NCBI GenBank assembly: GCA_016699165.1
Contig: CP064963.1
Location: forward strand, 3,472,001-3,536,000
Source of the DNA: Candidatus Melainabacteria bacterium
Lineage (GTDB): Bacteria; Cyanobacteriota; Vampirovibrionia; Obscuribacterales; Obscuribacteraceae
Direction of reading: 5' to 3'
Length of the DNA stretch: 64,000 nucleotides
Both the position numbers and the translations under genes were made by a program. Positions 1 through 15,000 of the stretch are shown here, piece by piece. Position 1 is the stretch's first letter, and each line of letters starts with the position of its first letter. Below the pieces are notes generated by a model. It saw only the letters and a list, made by a program, of their open reading frames with translations. It did no database searches and had not been told where the DNA came from.

Positions 1-2
1 CA

Positions 3-3000
3 GACCCACGCATCGAAAATTATGATCTGGTTTTCAGTGCAAGCGGTTCTCAGTGGGTTGCTCATTTGGGCGTCTTAGCAGAATTACAGAATCATGTTAC
101 TTTCAACAACCCAAATAAAAATTTGACTGGTATCTCGGGTGGTGCAATTGTTGCCGCTTTTCTCGCCAGGGGATATAGTCCAGATCAAATAATACGGGCT
201 GTACTAGAACGTCCGCATTTATTTCAGGCTGACTTTTTCACTGCGATGACCTCGTTTACCTTTAGTGGAAATTTCTCGATGGAAGGCTGGCTAAGAACTT
301 TGATCGAGAATTTTGATCTTGTGCCAAGTCCGAATTTGAGAATAGTCGCTGCAGAGCGACTACAAGACGGTAGCCATCGTCCTTTCGTTTTTGAGTTTGA
401 AAGTGTAGACCTGAATAATGCTGCAATTAGAGCAGCCGAACAAGAAAAATTGCTTATTGCATTGACTGCAAGTACAGCTGCGGTAGATTTGAATGTCGCG
501 CCTGTTTATTATCGTGTAAACGGTCGCGACATAATGCTTGTAGACGGGGCCTATTACAGTCCAATCGGTGATGCGGTGCATAACAATCGCCCATCAATCG
601 TTTCATACGTTGGTCCTGGAAGCAATCCAATTCTAAGGCGAATGTATGAAGCCACGCCGACGTTTCCTAGCAGACTAGATTTTATAAAGGTGGAAGCACA
701 GCATCCAGATGTAGATCCCGCTAATTTCTTGTTGGGACGAAGACAACGATCCGAAATTATCGAGCAAGCACAAGCACGTACAAAGCAAACAATAGATAAA
801 GAATTAGCAGGTAATGCAGAAAGCGAATTTTCAAATTCTTCTCGCCGAACCTTAAACAGTCATGCAGATTCTATTGATTCCAGTAATTTGAGCAGGGATA
901 ACAATCTGTTCAATGCTCAAGCTTCGTTCAAAGCAAGAGGCCTTTCTGATTTTGAGCTTGACGATTTAATCAAAGAGATTCGGTCTTCTAAATATTGGCA
1001 GGGTGACGACTTTCATGCAGTATCGGATCTGGTATCAAAGATTGAAGCTGTTTTACAAGCGCGCCGACAATACAATATTGGATTGAACGAATTCCATTCT
1101 GCTGTAGACGCTCTGGTAGACCAGGGTCTGAATATCATCGAAATAGGGGCGCAAAGACGTGCTTTGATTTCCAGGCTCAAAGCAAGCGAAGCCGAAGTTG
1201 GAAGAGCCATTTCGGCTCTCGATGAACTAGAGCCCTGGATGCGCGATATCGTCTCTAAAAAGCTTGCTCCACAAGCTGAACTTTTCCCGCCCAAAGCCGA
1301 AGGTTCGCTCAAACGAGTTGAGACTACTACCAATCATGAAAAACAGACTACGGCGACTTCTGATTTGTGGCGCGAAGTAGAAAATATAAGGCTTGCCACC
1401 AGAAGAAGTGAAATCTATAGATTGATAGAATCTGCGATTCCAGAAATCTCACGTATTCCAAGCGAGCGCTTTGCCGAGCGCATCATCAAAATGATGTCCG
1501 AACCTGAATGGGCAAGTGACAGGTCGCTTTTACTCGTGGAGATGCGAAATTTGCAGCGTGAAATCGACCAGCTTGACTCCCACGCTAAGAGCTTACAACG
1601 CGCAGGCGATTATGAAGGAAATCAATCTATAAATCTCGAACTGGATAGATTGAGAATAAAACATGCTCTCATTTCAAGAGAAATTGCCGAAATAGCCCAG
1701 CAGCGTATGGCCATTTTGCAACGAGTAAGCGACGAACTCATGGATGAGATGCGACTTCCACGAGTGCACTACAAAGCCGAAATGTTCTCTCATTCGGGCG
1801 GAGGGTATATGCCCGGACGAGGAGAAGTAACAATACGCTATGACATGCTTTTGAAGTCGCATGGTCATGAGGGACTGGCTACTATCTTGCACCATGAACA
1901 GGTCATGCATAACTGGCAAGATATGAATGTGGTGCGACTTGCAATCGAATCTGTAATTCCTAAGTTTGAAAAATTGCAAGATGTCTCGCGTCAAATACTT
2001 TCTGACAATGGTTTATTTGGCTCTATTGCAAGCAAATACAAAGAGTTAACTGGTCGGGATCTTTCTCAGGAATACCTGGCTCGAGTTTTGATGGCTGCAA
2101 GAGACCAGGGACCATTGAGTCAAAAGCCCAATTTTGGAAAGAGCGAAAATTTGTCTATTGTTCATATAGTTGATGGCATGAAGAGACTTGCTACAAATGA
2201 ATATCAGCTGGCTGAAATTTTCGCTGATTCATTTAAGTCTGTGGGTAATTTTCTTGAAAATTCAACTCAATTGTTCAACTTGCATCGCAAGTTGACTCTT
2301 TTGATTTCCGACCTTGTAAATCCTGATCCAAATATTGCTATCAATGCCCTTCATGAACTCAGTGAGCAATTGAATATGAAGGGCTCTACTGCACTAGACA
2401 GACGAATTCATGCTGCCACAATCGCTCAATCTTATTTTGATCGCTTCGGGGTGCCTCCTTCTCTGCGAAAATTCGTTGATTTGCCAGCGGGCACAAGTGA
2501 AGCAAATGCGCAGGCTCAAGAGTACGCTCGTGAAGTAGCAAATATACTGGAGAGAACAAGAGCCAAGACAGCCCACAGACTTGTGCATGAAGCACGTCAG
2601 TATTACGCGAGCGCTATTGAAGAATGGGCGTACTCTGGAAGTGATTTACAGGCTTATCTATATTCTAAGAAACTAGCTGAGCAGTTGGGTTTGGAAACTA
2701 GACCTATTACGTCAGGTGCCGATGCGGCTGCGGGCGGTTTGAGTGTGTCCCAAATAATTGCTTCGAGCACAAGAGATAATTTTGCCCGAGAAAGTTCAAA
2801 TCTCGATTCAATGTTTGCTGAAATTTATGCGGCTTTGCAAGTAGTCGATAGTTTCAGAGGTCGTGATAGCTTTGACGAAATGCTTAATCACGCAACTCGC
2901 ATGAAGGAGCCTGAAGTTCAACGAACTCTGGAGCAAATTTATGTAAGCGGAATTGGCTTTGCACCTGTAGCTCCTGAAGTGAAGCGGCTCCAAACTATTT

Positions 3001-6000
3001 TAAGCAAGCCTGAATTGGTCAGATCTCTTCTTTTACTTTCTGAGTTTCCTGAGCATGTAAAAACTGTTAGAAGTATTCTCGACGACCAGAATCTCTGGCA
3101 GACTGATGGACAGTATTCATACGTTCGATTTGGACAAAGAATGGCTCGCTCAGACAGTGAGTTGGCGGACTTTTCACCATCTGCGGTGCAAGATGATGGT
3201 AATGTAATTACCCCAGACTTTTTCTCGAATAGAAATTCTACCAGAAATACAAGTGGAGCAACGGCTGTAACTGCGCCTAGTTCGAATGCTCAACTCTTCA
3301 ATCTTGCCGACGCTAAAGCCCAAGCAAATGCTAATCAGGCTCGTGCTCGCAACTCAATGAAACCTCAGACAGTCGAGGGGATTTTGAGCGAGATTGAAAA
3401 TGCGGGAGTAAGTCCAGATGTTTTAGTTCGCTTTAGAGAGCATCAAAAACGCGCTGAAATTCTGGATCTTTCACAAGAACAAGTAGTTGCTGATTTGCAA
3501 TATGCACTAGAGTATGTCCAGACGAAAGTCAGCAAAGAAGTCGACGAAGCGTATGCTGGACTTGCAGGTGATGTGAATCCTCAACTGCAAGCAAAACTGG
3601 TCGCCGACTTGCTTGAGCGTGTACAGAATTTTTATGTGGATCTTGCAGATGCAGGACTTTCTATGAAAAAAGTATCTGTCGACTATTCTTTGAGCAGTTC
3701 GCCAGCAAGCATTATAGATAACAAGCCAGCACAATTCGTAGCCAACACTCCAGAAAAAGGACAAGTCCATTACGCAAGAGACAGCCAAGGCAGAGTAGTT
3801 TTACGTGAGAATTATCATCATCTTGAAAGTGATGGTGTCATTTTCTATTCAAGACAAGGTCAGCGCTCACCCTTCATTTTCGTTCGCCGAGATGGCGAAA
3901 TTATACAAGTCAGGAGTGCTCCGCTAAACGCCGGTGATTCACCTGGATCTGTCATTTGGCCTCGCTCAAGCGAAGTCGAAAACGTGGTAAGTATTTCCAA
4001 AGTACAGAAAGTGGAAGTTCTAAATGATGGAAGCTTCGTCGTTTTTGCTAATGGTCAGCCACTGGAAATACACAGTATTTCAGGTGATCATGCTCGTGTC
4101 GAAAATGGTGGACTCAGATATAGTCGCATAAATGTAGTTGATGAAATCAATCGAGTTCTCGATTTGTATCGCGATGAACGTGGCGGAGAGGTTGCTTTAG
4201 CTACCATCTTGGAACATCCACTGAGAAAATTTTTGGGCTTGCTCAGCTTAGACAATCCAATAGTTTCTGACTCGATGGTCGTGCCGTTTTTGGAAAAATA
4301 TTTAAATCTGTTCCGAAATCCAGCGGCGCTAACTGGAAACAGTGGCTTGATTCCGAATTATAGTTTTCTTTTGAAAACGCAAGAGGCGTTAGGAGCAACT
4401 CTTCGTCATGTGAGAGCTCTATACGAGGGTGTTTATACACCAGGTGTCGAGCAAGCTCACTCAGCTGTGCGTAGCGATGCTGTAAGATCATTTTTGAACA
4501 TTTCTGGTCAAATTACTCAAGTCTTGCACGCCGCACGTCAGCTCGAGCCAGGTCTGGTAGCAGAGCAAGCGTACTTCACTCCACATTTCGATTGGCAGAA
4601 GCTTGTGCTGGTCGATGACTCTAAATTTGTCGAGTTTGCAACAAGTGATCCGACTGTCAAAGTTAGACGAGATGCTGGTGGTAACTGGATCTTGCTCAAA
4701 AACGGAGTGACCCGGTTTATTCAAGGTCGAAACAACTCCGGGCATTTACTGCTTTCGGCTGACCCTTTGAATCCGAGCATCTTGAAACATTCTTTCAATC
4801 AAAGCTCAGGCATATGGTCGAGCGTGACTCGCGCCTTAAGAAGTCGCAGCCAGGAGATACTCGAAGGATATCCTCCTTCTGGAACTGTGTTTCAAATTGG
4901 TGAGTTCAATCGAGTAATCTTCAACGAATTGGCAGATGCGAATCAAACAAGAATAGTCTGGTCAGCCGATGGTGTTCGAGAAGTAAGTGGCAGAGACTCA
5001 ATTGTCACCTATCATGGATTGGATTACGACATAGAGGCAAATAACTTTTCTGATTTAAGGCACAACGTGCCAGCCTTGAAAGAAAAGAGCTACGAAGGAA
5101 TTTTGAGCCGGTTCTCATTCCAGGTACCAAAAGAAGAGAGAGCTGCATATTTACACCAGGCAAATTTGATTGTGCTTGGTTTGCGTTCTGCAACAGATGC
5201 CCCTCCTCAAAGCTGGGCACAAAGATTCGATAAGGCTATGGCTTTTCTCGAAGAAGCAGCAGCAGTCTCTAATCTTATTGCTCAAGCTCGTCAAACTAAT
5301 GCTATAGCAGCCAAAGAGAAAGTCCAACTGCAAATGAGAATGGATGGGGGTTTTGGCGAGCAATTATCTGATGGCAGAATAATTTATCGCACCCAAGATT
5401 CTGCATTGGTCGTGACAAAAGAAGCTGACGGAAAGCTTATTTTGACCAGAGACGGAAAAGAAGTTGCACAAGACAGCTCTCGTGTCGCAAAAGAGAAATT
5501 GGCTCAATCGTCTCAGCCATCAAATGTGGTGCGTCTGGTCAAGACTTCTCCATTGGGTAAAGACCGACCTGGAAATCTGCTTGGTGCTAGCGAAGCTCGT
5601 TCGCGAGTTTGGAGCCCCGAGATATTGCCTTTATCTAAAGAAGAGTTGGCAGATATTCAAAGATTCCACTGGTTCTTTACAGGGAATTCTGTCGAACGTA
5701 TTCGCAGAGATATCGATAGAACAAGAAGCACATGGGCTTCGCTTCAGCCATTGATGGAGCAAGTCGAAACACTTAGATATGATGCATCCAAAATTGCAGC
5801 CGAACTAAGATTTGAAGAATCGAGACTCAAAGACGTTTACGGCTATACAGAAGCACAGATAGACAGAGAATTCAGAACTCCAGGCTCGACTTTGTATCGT
5901 TTGAATCGAGAGCATGATGAGTTGTTAGCAACGCGGTCTCGACTCAGTAGAATACTTGAAGACGAGCTAGATGCACGTGCTCTCCAAATTCAAAATCTAC

Positions 6001-9000
6001 TCGAACGCCATGCTGTTATTAGAGATGCAAACGGAAGAATAATCAGTCATGACCTTACGTTTCCATTGGTTAGAGCAAGCAGAGCGGACAACCGGGGTAG
6101 CTATTATTTGCCGTTAACCAGGCGTATTTATTTAGATAGACAAATGCTTGCAGGAGAGGGTGGTAGTCCATTTCTTGCAAATACAACAATCCATGAATGG
6201 GACCATTTGATTCAGACTGAATGGTCCGCCAGATATTACATCGATCAGTTTTTGCGCGAGAATCCGCCACGTAATGTTGGAGAAGCTCCACTGGTTAATC
6301 CACGAGCAATCGGAAATTATGCGCTGGAAAAATTAGCCCGAGATTTGAATTATTCTCGTGAGCTTATCGAAGAAATCAGACCTGAATTTGAGCGAATTAT
6401 TGATTCGATATTCTCGATTCACAAAAACAGACTCGAACTGTCGCCAGAAGAGCGAATTCACGCAAGAAAAATAATAGATTCTTCTATGGTTTATCGAACA
6501 ACCACGCAAGAGACTGCGGCCGCAGAACAGTTAGCTCACGGCATTGATAGTTTGCTCAAAAGGATTCAAGACCAGACTCTTTTTGGAAAATCCACAGTTC
6601 ATTCAAACTTGAAAATGTGGCAGCAAGCCCTTGAAAGCGGGCAGTTAGACACTATTGCCCAGCTTTTCGAGCGGGGAGCAGACACTTTGATTCCTTTGCG
6701 AAAAGGCAACAGCTCTCAGTTTTATACATTGCGCGAATTGCTATCTGAGTGGAATGCAAAAGCTTACAGTCAGGATAGTTACAAAGCCGATTTCGATTAT
6801 GTATCAACTGCTGCCGCTCTTGCAAGTTATCTCGAATTTCGCTTACTTAGATTGAACGAGAAAATCCAGCAAGATTGGAGTGCATATTTAAACAGTTATC
6901 TGGAAAGGCTCTCTACAGGACTAGATAATTTACTCGGTAGACCGAGAGGTTTCGACCATATTACTGGAATGTGGATCGATGAAAGTGCAAGAGTTCCGTT
7001 TGCTGATAAAAATGCGTTTGAGAGCGCAAAGCGAGCTAAGAACGCTCCACACCTGACTGAAATGGTAGCCATGCCACCAGAAGCAGTGGCAGAACCTGGT
7101 GGCATCAAGCTTTCAAGAACCGGGCAAGTGGATGCTGTGACCTTGTATTGGGCTAGTGAGATTCTAAGAGAAATGTCGCAGGATATTTCGACTAAATATC
7201 CTGGAATGGAAGTGGTCGTAGCCAGTCATATTTATTCTGTTGCGCCTCCAGCAAGGGCTTTATGGTCTTCGGGCTATCATGACAGTCTGCCTATATTTAT
7301 TGATGGTCTCAATAACAGAATTTACATCATGGAGCGATACCGCAACCGCGATGGAGCATGGGTCTATGCGGATAGAAATTCAATTTATGAAAACATGAGA
7401 ACTTTGGATTATCCAAGACTCGCTCATTCTTTGGTTTTGGATGATTCTGCTTTTGTTAGTTACGGAAATTGGAGCGCACAGCCAGCGCGCCTGGTAGATG
7501 CTCAAAATCTGCGCACTGAATTAAGAGTTCTTCAAAGCGAAAGAGTGACGCCAGAATTCATTCAACTGGTCGACCGGGCCCTAAACGAACATTCTCGTTT
7601 AGGGAATGTGGAGCAAGGGAATCTGAAGAAGGCTTCGGTGCCTATCGTTGTTGTTCATAATATAGAAGAAATTTTGCCTGGAATGAGTGCCCAGACTCCC
7701 GTGGGCTGGAACGTCAAAATGGGTAATTTTGGAGATCTTCAAGCCTTTTCAATTATTGACAGGCAGAATCCTGCAAACACCAAAATTGTCATCGTTGAAA
7801 AGCCTGGAAATCTTCCTCAACGAATAGTTCGTGAAAATTTGGAAGCTAATCTAACTCACGAGATTGGCCATTTGCTCAAAGAAATGCAATCTGAGCCTGG
7901 TTTTGATTCTAACATAAGAAGTGCAATACAAGCTGATATCGAGGGCTGGGCTCCTTCACTCAAACGTTTGTTTGAAGAAAAATTCGCTCCTCTGCTCATG
8001 GTAGAGCAGGGCGGAAATCATTTAAATATAGAAGATGCTGCTCACGAATGGTTTGCCACCTTCTATGGTGCCGCTAGAGACAAGCCGTTATTTGGCTATT
8101 CTAAAAATGAGTTGCAATCTGCATTCCCAAGCGCGTACTCTTTGTTTGAAAGATATATTCCTGATTTGAATCATTCGGCTAACCCAGACCTTTTGATGTC
8201 CAGTCGAGCTGATGGCGAAATAGTTCTGAGAGCTGCACATTCTACAAACAACCAAGGTGGCACAGTCATAGACTTTCAAGCTATGAGGCAAGCCAGAAAC
8301 CAGGCACCACCTGAGGCGGCGCCTCAATCTGGTTCGAATAAAGCTGCGCTGCCTCCTATTCGTCCTGAATTCGATAAGGGAAGAGGTGCTCGCCAGGGTG
8401 GCGGGCATATAGTGGAATTCAATCAATTCAAGGTGAATGATGAGTATTCGTTAGAACTGGTAACTTCTCATTTAAATAGGTTTGTAGAAAAAGTCAGAGA
8501 AACGCCTGACGGCGCGCGGATTGCTGATACTGTCATGCATGAGGCACAAAAATATTTAAGAGCTGCAAGCGGTCAAGAATTGATTCCTGGTTATCCTTTA
8601 GTGGTTGTGCCTATGGCAGAACAAGTGAAAGACCTGGCCAAATTCTTGTTTATGTTGCAACGCAAACTTGAATCTATTCCAACTGGCGAAGGTATTAAAA
8701 CCGCGGACCTGAATCGTTTAGTTGAAATTGGTTTGAAACACCCTGTCGACACTTACAGAGCTATTGCAAGTGCACGACTTCAAGCAAATAGAATTTTGAA
8801 TCAACAAGAAACGAATCTGAATTTGCTCGATCACAAAATCGCTCTGGTTAGACTGGAACGCAGCGAATTGTATCACGGTTCGATTGATGGTATCAGACAA
8901 GAACACTTAGTCAAACAAGTAGCATCTTCGGACGGGCTTGTATCTGTAGTTTTCGATCGTCTGTCTGGCAACGTTATGGTCCGCGATGGGAATTCGGCAT

Positions 9001-12000
9001 ATGTACTGGGATCAAGTGGCGAGCTGTCCCTGATATATGAATTGCACCCAAATGGAAACGTCAAAGCTGTTTTCAATAAAAATGGTGAATCACTTTTTGA
9101 TCACCAAGATTGGCCAGGTTTTGGTGATAGTAATGTGTCGGTTTTGCCGACGAGCAAAAATGAAATTTATTCGACCAGTCTAAAAGAAGATGGTTCATTG
9201 CACTTTATGGTTGCAAAAGATGCGAAGAGTCCTGCCAGGGCAGTAAAAATCTTGCGTCCAGAAGGTGGAATCGAAACTCTTACACATACACATGATGGAA
9301 TACCCGAGACGGTTAGTTATTCTAATCTCAATTATGCAAGTGAGTTGATTGCGCTAAACGAAATGTATCGTGAAGGCAGTCGCTGGGATCCAGATTTGAC
9401 GGCGTCTCTAAGAGCCTATATCGAAACAGTTGCAAGAAAATTTGATGCTGATCTAAGTCAGGAATCCCGGTTCCTTTTAATCCCAGAATTCGTGCGTCTT
9501 TTCAGTAAAGCTGGATTTAGCTTGACACCAGACGTTCAAGCGGAAGTTGCTGTGGTGGCACATCATGTCAGATCTATTATGCAAGGGCATAATAGAGCCG
9601 ATGCTGCCAGTGCAAGTCGTATTAAGCAAGCAGTCAGTTTCATCGAGACTTCTAGAAAATTATTTGCTGCAAGAGAGTATGCAGCTCAAAACAATTTAGC
9701 TGAATTGCCACCTAATTTGACAGCTCGTATCAGCTTATCTGATAAGCCTGAAATCTCTGCCCGTGATGGATCGATAATTCATTTGACCAGTGATCCGCGC
9801 GTTTCAATTGTCGAAGATATATATGGAAACGTATTGTACAAGCTCGACGAGCAATTTGTGATGGCTGGATATTCTGGCGGCGGATTTTTCGCCAGACAGG
9901 CAAATGGCAATTTGACCGTGCAGACATCATCGGGAATAAGTTTTACCGCAGTCATAGATCCAAATGGAAAGAGCACTACTGGCGCTCCAGTTCATGTCAT
10001 TGCTTCTGTGGAAACTTTGCCGACAGCAAACCAAGCAGGTTTGGATTCTATCAATCCTCAGTTGAAAGTTGGCGACAAATTCATTCACTTGGTCGATGGA
10101 AGCTTTATATTCGCTCGAGATAAAGAATCAGGAGCTCGACACGTTATCAACACTGGTGGCGAATTTGAGCGTGTCAATTCAGATTCTAGTATCACTTATG
10201 GCAAACAAAGTTTTGAAAAGGAAATGAAAGCGCTTTCGCAGTTGCTTGAAAGAGTGCCCGAAATTAAGCGGACTAGTAGCTATGCAATTCTGAAACCGAT
10301 TGTAGAAGGCACTGTTGCAGAAAATCTGAAAACTGTTCAAATGGCAGCTATTTTGCATCACATACAATTGTTTATGCGCAGTGGTCATGAAGTAATGCCA
10401 GACAATATTTCTGCTTTTGCAGAGCGTTTTGAAATGGCCCTTACCGACTGGCAAACTGCTGCCAAAATTTACGAACGACTCGGTGAATTGCGAAAAGTTG
10501 CTCCAGATTTGATTGCAGAAGATCTCGAATTGCGTCTTGTGCGGGGCGGTACTCTGGATGAAAAATTCGTAGGCGATATAAACGTAATTGCAACTACAGA
10601 TTCTTCCATTGAATTGCGTATCGACTTGAGTGATCAGATGCAAATTCACAAGGATAGACAATTCTTGTTTGCAAAGACTACTGACGGTGTCAGAGATTTT
10701 GTTATCCGAGCAGAATATGGTCAAGGGGAGCAACTTAACGGTTTTAGAATTCAAAATGTTATAGATGGTGCCACCGAAATGGCCCTTTCACTAGATGATC
10801 AGACGAATTCTTACATCTTCAGAAATCGCATTTCGTCTAATCTTCAGGACGAGAATTTAGGACCAGGCAAATTGACTCTGGTCAATAATCGATATTTTCA
10901 ATTTGAACCAGAATCTGGAGGCGTAGTTAGAATATTTGGATTGGATGCATCTCGTGAAACATTCACAGTCAAAAGGGATGGCGTTCGCCAGGTTAGAGTT
11001 GAACGACTGGCTCATACGCTTGAACAAGAGCGGCTGGAGCAGGTGTTGAAGCAATTATGGTCAACTGATGAAGTAGTGGACACTTATGCCACGGTTCGCC
11101 AGAATCTGCTTAAAGTTGCAATTCCGCGCTTTATAAAGGAATTGCAAAACGCTGGGATTCCCGATTACAAAATTTTCGAGTTTTTGTATCAGGCTAGAAG
11201 AATCGCTTTTGGAGACAAGACTTATTTCGATCCTCTAATGGTCAGAAAGGCTGCGGCTAGCAATCAGCCTCTTGTTGCGCATCCTAGCGAACAAGTGCAA
11301 ATGTTCCTACAAAATATTCAAGACACAGTCGGTCGCCGATTCCGGGCTAATCCTGATGACCCGATAATGAATTCACCGGTCTTTAAAATTGCTGAAGGAT
11401 CCAGGTTGGAAATATTAGGCAACGAAATTAAAGACGCTCAAGTATTGAGTTTCAGACAGACCGCAGAGAGAGTCGAAAGCCAACGACAAAAATCAGTTTT
11501 ACCAGAAATTCTCGAAGTCGACGAGCCGTTGACTAATCCTTTTGTTTCAAGGCTGGTGCCAGAAGGTTCGACAAAGCGCTGGGATCAGTATACACCTGCA
11601 GTTTTGGAGCTAGCGCGCAGTGCTCAACTAGAGGCTTTGCAGCGACAGTTCAAAGAGTTCTATCCGGATGCTCCAGGCGTCATTGCTAGATTGGAAGACG
11701 CCGCAAATCACATAGCTAGAGAGCTACAAGACGAGTCATGGGCGAAACTCGAGCGTAAAGATCTATTTGGAAGTTCAAAAGATAAGTGGCTTGCATTTGT
11801 TTCTGCTATGCAAAGTGCTCATGATTACTTGAGTACGTCTACCAGAGATTTTTGGCGTTCTGAAATTGGTCTTCGATTTTTAGAAGAGCCAGGTGTTGGC
11901 GAAGCACCATATTTGAAAAAGGGAGAACGAAATCCCGAATCGATTCAAAAGGCAATCGACGCTTACATAGAACGAACAATCATAAGCGCAATCGAGGGAA

Positions 12001-15000
12001 ATGGAGCGAGCACCACAGGCATTGCCGATGATTTTGCGAGCATAATCAATCAGCAATTCAACTTGGCTGGATTAGACAGGGGCATGACCCAGGCACGTCT
12101 TGAATATATGAGAAGTGCACGCGCCCAGCATCTTGAAATGAGCCGAGTCGCTCGCGAAAAGATTGCAATTGAGTTTAATCAAATACTGCAAGATGCGGGC
12201 TATCCGCCTGCTGATTTTTCAATACAGTACTCTGCTCATAACTGGGGAACTTATTTACCCGGAGAAGGCAAATTCAACTTAAACGCATTAATGTTCATGA
12301 GACCAGAAATCATGCCGATGGCACTTGCTATTGTGTCTCATGAGAATGTCCATATGCTGCAAGATTTGTTGCATGTTCGATTGGCTATAGAGAGCCATTT
12401 TGCAGGCTCTGCTGATACAGTTGCAAGTATTGGCAAATTACTCGATGATACAAGCGCTGCACGTCAGATGTTAAGGTCTACAGCAGATGAACAAGAGCTG
12501 CAAAGAGTAATTGCCGATATATCTGCTCAACCTGCAATTAGTGGAATCATTGCAAAATACATCGAACTACAGGGCAAGCAAGGAGCGCTTCCCCCAACCC
12601 AATTGTCTGTTAAGTGGCTGCTTAGAGCGCTTGATTCGCTTGAGAAAATCAGAAAAGATTCTCAAGACTCATCTGACAAATTGCTTTTAAGTGCAAAACA
12701 AAAAGAACACGCAAAAGAAATTGCGCTGTTGCGCAGACAATCGCATGAAATGCTGGAGCTGGAGCGTGAACTGTTCAACTCTTCTAGAGTTGCATCTTCA
12801 TTTGGTGCGGCTCTGGAGCGCGAGTTATTAGCTGTACAGCAAGGTGGCGAACCTAATTGGTTGACTTTGAAGAATCTGCTTGGACGCCTGGTTGAACCAA
12901 GTTCAAATCCGAGTTCGGCAGCGTCAGCTGGTACAGTTCCTTTGACAAAACTGGCTAAAAGATTGTTTGGTGATCAGGCAGTGGAGCTCTTGCTTAGAGA
13001 CTCTTCGATGCGCTCGATTATACAAAGAGCAATGAGCGATGGCGATACAAACTGGTCGTTTAAAGTTGGAGAAGACCCAGCCGCCATTTCCGGTCGATTG
13101 ATGCAAGCAATCGAAAACAATAGGCAATCTTTGCATCACGAACTGGACGGTTTGCATCAAGCCGCATTGAGGGATGGAAATAGTCCTGGATACTGGACTC
13201 GACGCTCTGAAATTCTGGCATATTTTGGTCAATCGCAATTGCCAGAGGGTCACAAACAATTTATAGAAATCTGGCGTAATCCCAAGAAGATGGAAGGACT
13301 GGTTGCCGAATATAGAGCAAGAGTTGGCGAAGAACAGTTCCAGAAAGAGGCTTATTTAGACAATCTAAATAGAAATCGCGGTGAAGCGGCTGCCGCTAAA
13401 TCTGGTGGCAACAATGACGATGGCAAAGTAGTCTCATTCACCGGAAAAAGAGTAAGAGATGTTCCAATCGTTCAAGATACCGGAATAGTAAAACCCGGCA
13501 GACCACAAGAAGTGCAGGCGCAAAAGCCAGAAGATTTAGATGACAATCTTTTGACTGCCCAAAGGCGTCTTGCCAAGTTTTACGAAAAGGTCGAAACTCA
13601 AAAATCGATCGCTCGCTCTACTGATACAGTGCAACCGCTCGAGCAAAGCTTGCGCGATGTCAACGAGGCACTAGAATATTTCTTTGAAGTTACAGGATTG
13701 AACAAACTAGAAAATGGGTCAATCAATAATTTTGAAAGACTGAACGATTTAAATGCCATTCTTGCCCACTTCAATTTCTTGATGGGTGAGCGCGGAGTCA
13801 AGTCGGACATGAATACTTTGTCTCAAGCATACAAATATTTGAAGCTTGAAACAGACGCGTGGCAGATGTTGCAGCGCGCTAATGAACAAACTAACGGAAT
13901 CTATAATGGTACTCGTCTCAATAAATTGAACGATTATAACGTCTCTCCAGAAGAGCGTCATCTCGCCGCTGAGTTTGAAACAGATCGAAGCAAAGTAAGT
14001 GTCATTATCGATGCGCGTGATAATTCAAGACTAATAGACAGTTACCGAGTAATTCAATCAATATCGGCTGACAATCAGACTCACATTGGTTTTGTTTTTG
14101 ACAAAGATTTTGACGTAATTCAAAAACTAGTTGTAAACGAACATGAGTTCGTTCCGGTTGAACCAAACTCAAATATGTTTAAGCGCGCCGGGACAGGAAA
14201 CAGTGACGATTTGTCATACGTGACTGTTGATTCGGATCATCAATTCATGACTTTCTTGCCGGATTCAGACCAAAGAGCTCGAAATGTTCAAAAGCTTGTA
14301 GTAAGGCTCGATAGCGTAGTTGAAGAACATCGCGGTTTCGACGAAATCACTTATTATCATCTAGATGGTTTTGATCAAAACGGCAGACCTCGCTATTCAG
14401 ATCTCAATTTGTCTGAGGCAAAAGAGGCCGTTGAGCGCTCTATCGCATCTTTGCCCGACGAAGGATTAGTGGTGCAATATGTTCCAGATGAAGCACCCGT
14501 TCAAAAGTCCGCTCAAAAAGTCGTGCATCTGGAAAGCGAGTTTGAAAGTGGCAGACTGAGAGACGACCACATAAGTCAATACAACCATTATGTACAAAAC
14601 GAAAATGCTTTGCTTCAAAGAGACGCCAAGCAAATCATGCAGCGCATCTTGGATGGACCTTATTCCGATGAATTGAAGACACAGTATTTCTTCCATTTTC
14701 AATCAATGATGAGCAGTTTGCGCAGCGAGTTCAGGCAAGATGGATTATTCATGGGAATCTCTCACGCTCAAAGCGTTTGGGATCCGCTTTTTGCTGCAGT
14801 AAGTCTCTTGCATGGCGCTGCGGATTCGTTAGAGAAGCTTGGTATTAAAGATATTCCAAGTATCCACATTTCAGAACGTGATTTTGCTGGCGAATCGACA
14901 TATATTGGCGGTACCAGACGCTTTATCACTACTAACCCAGATGTAGTGATGGAAGTAACGCGTGATGGTTCTGCAAGACTGATAGTTAACGATGAGCTTG

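Noticed and set aside
10179..10754. 191-codon open frame on the minus strand
   Set aside because: It lies wholly inside the giant gene, is Phe/Ser/Asn-biased as expected from antisense of this codon use, and shows no ribosome-binding site or known domain.
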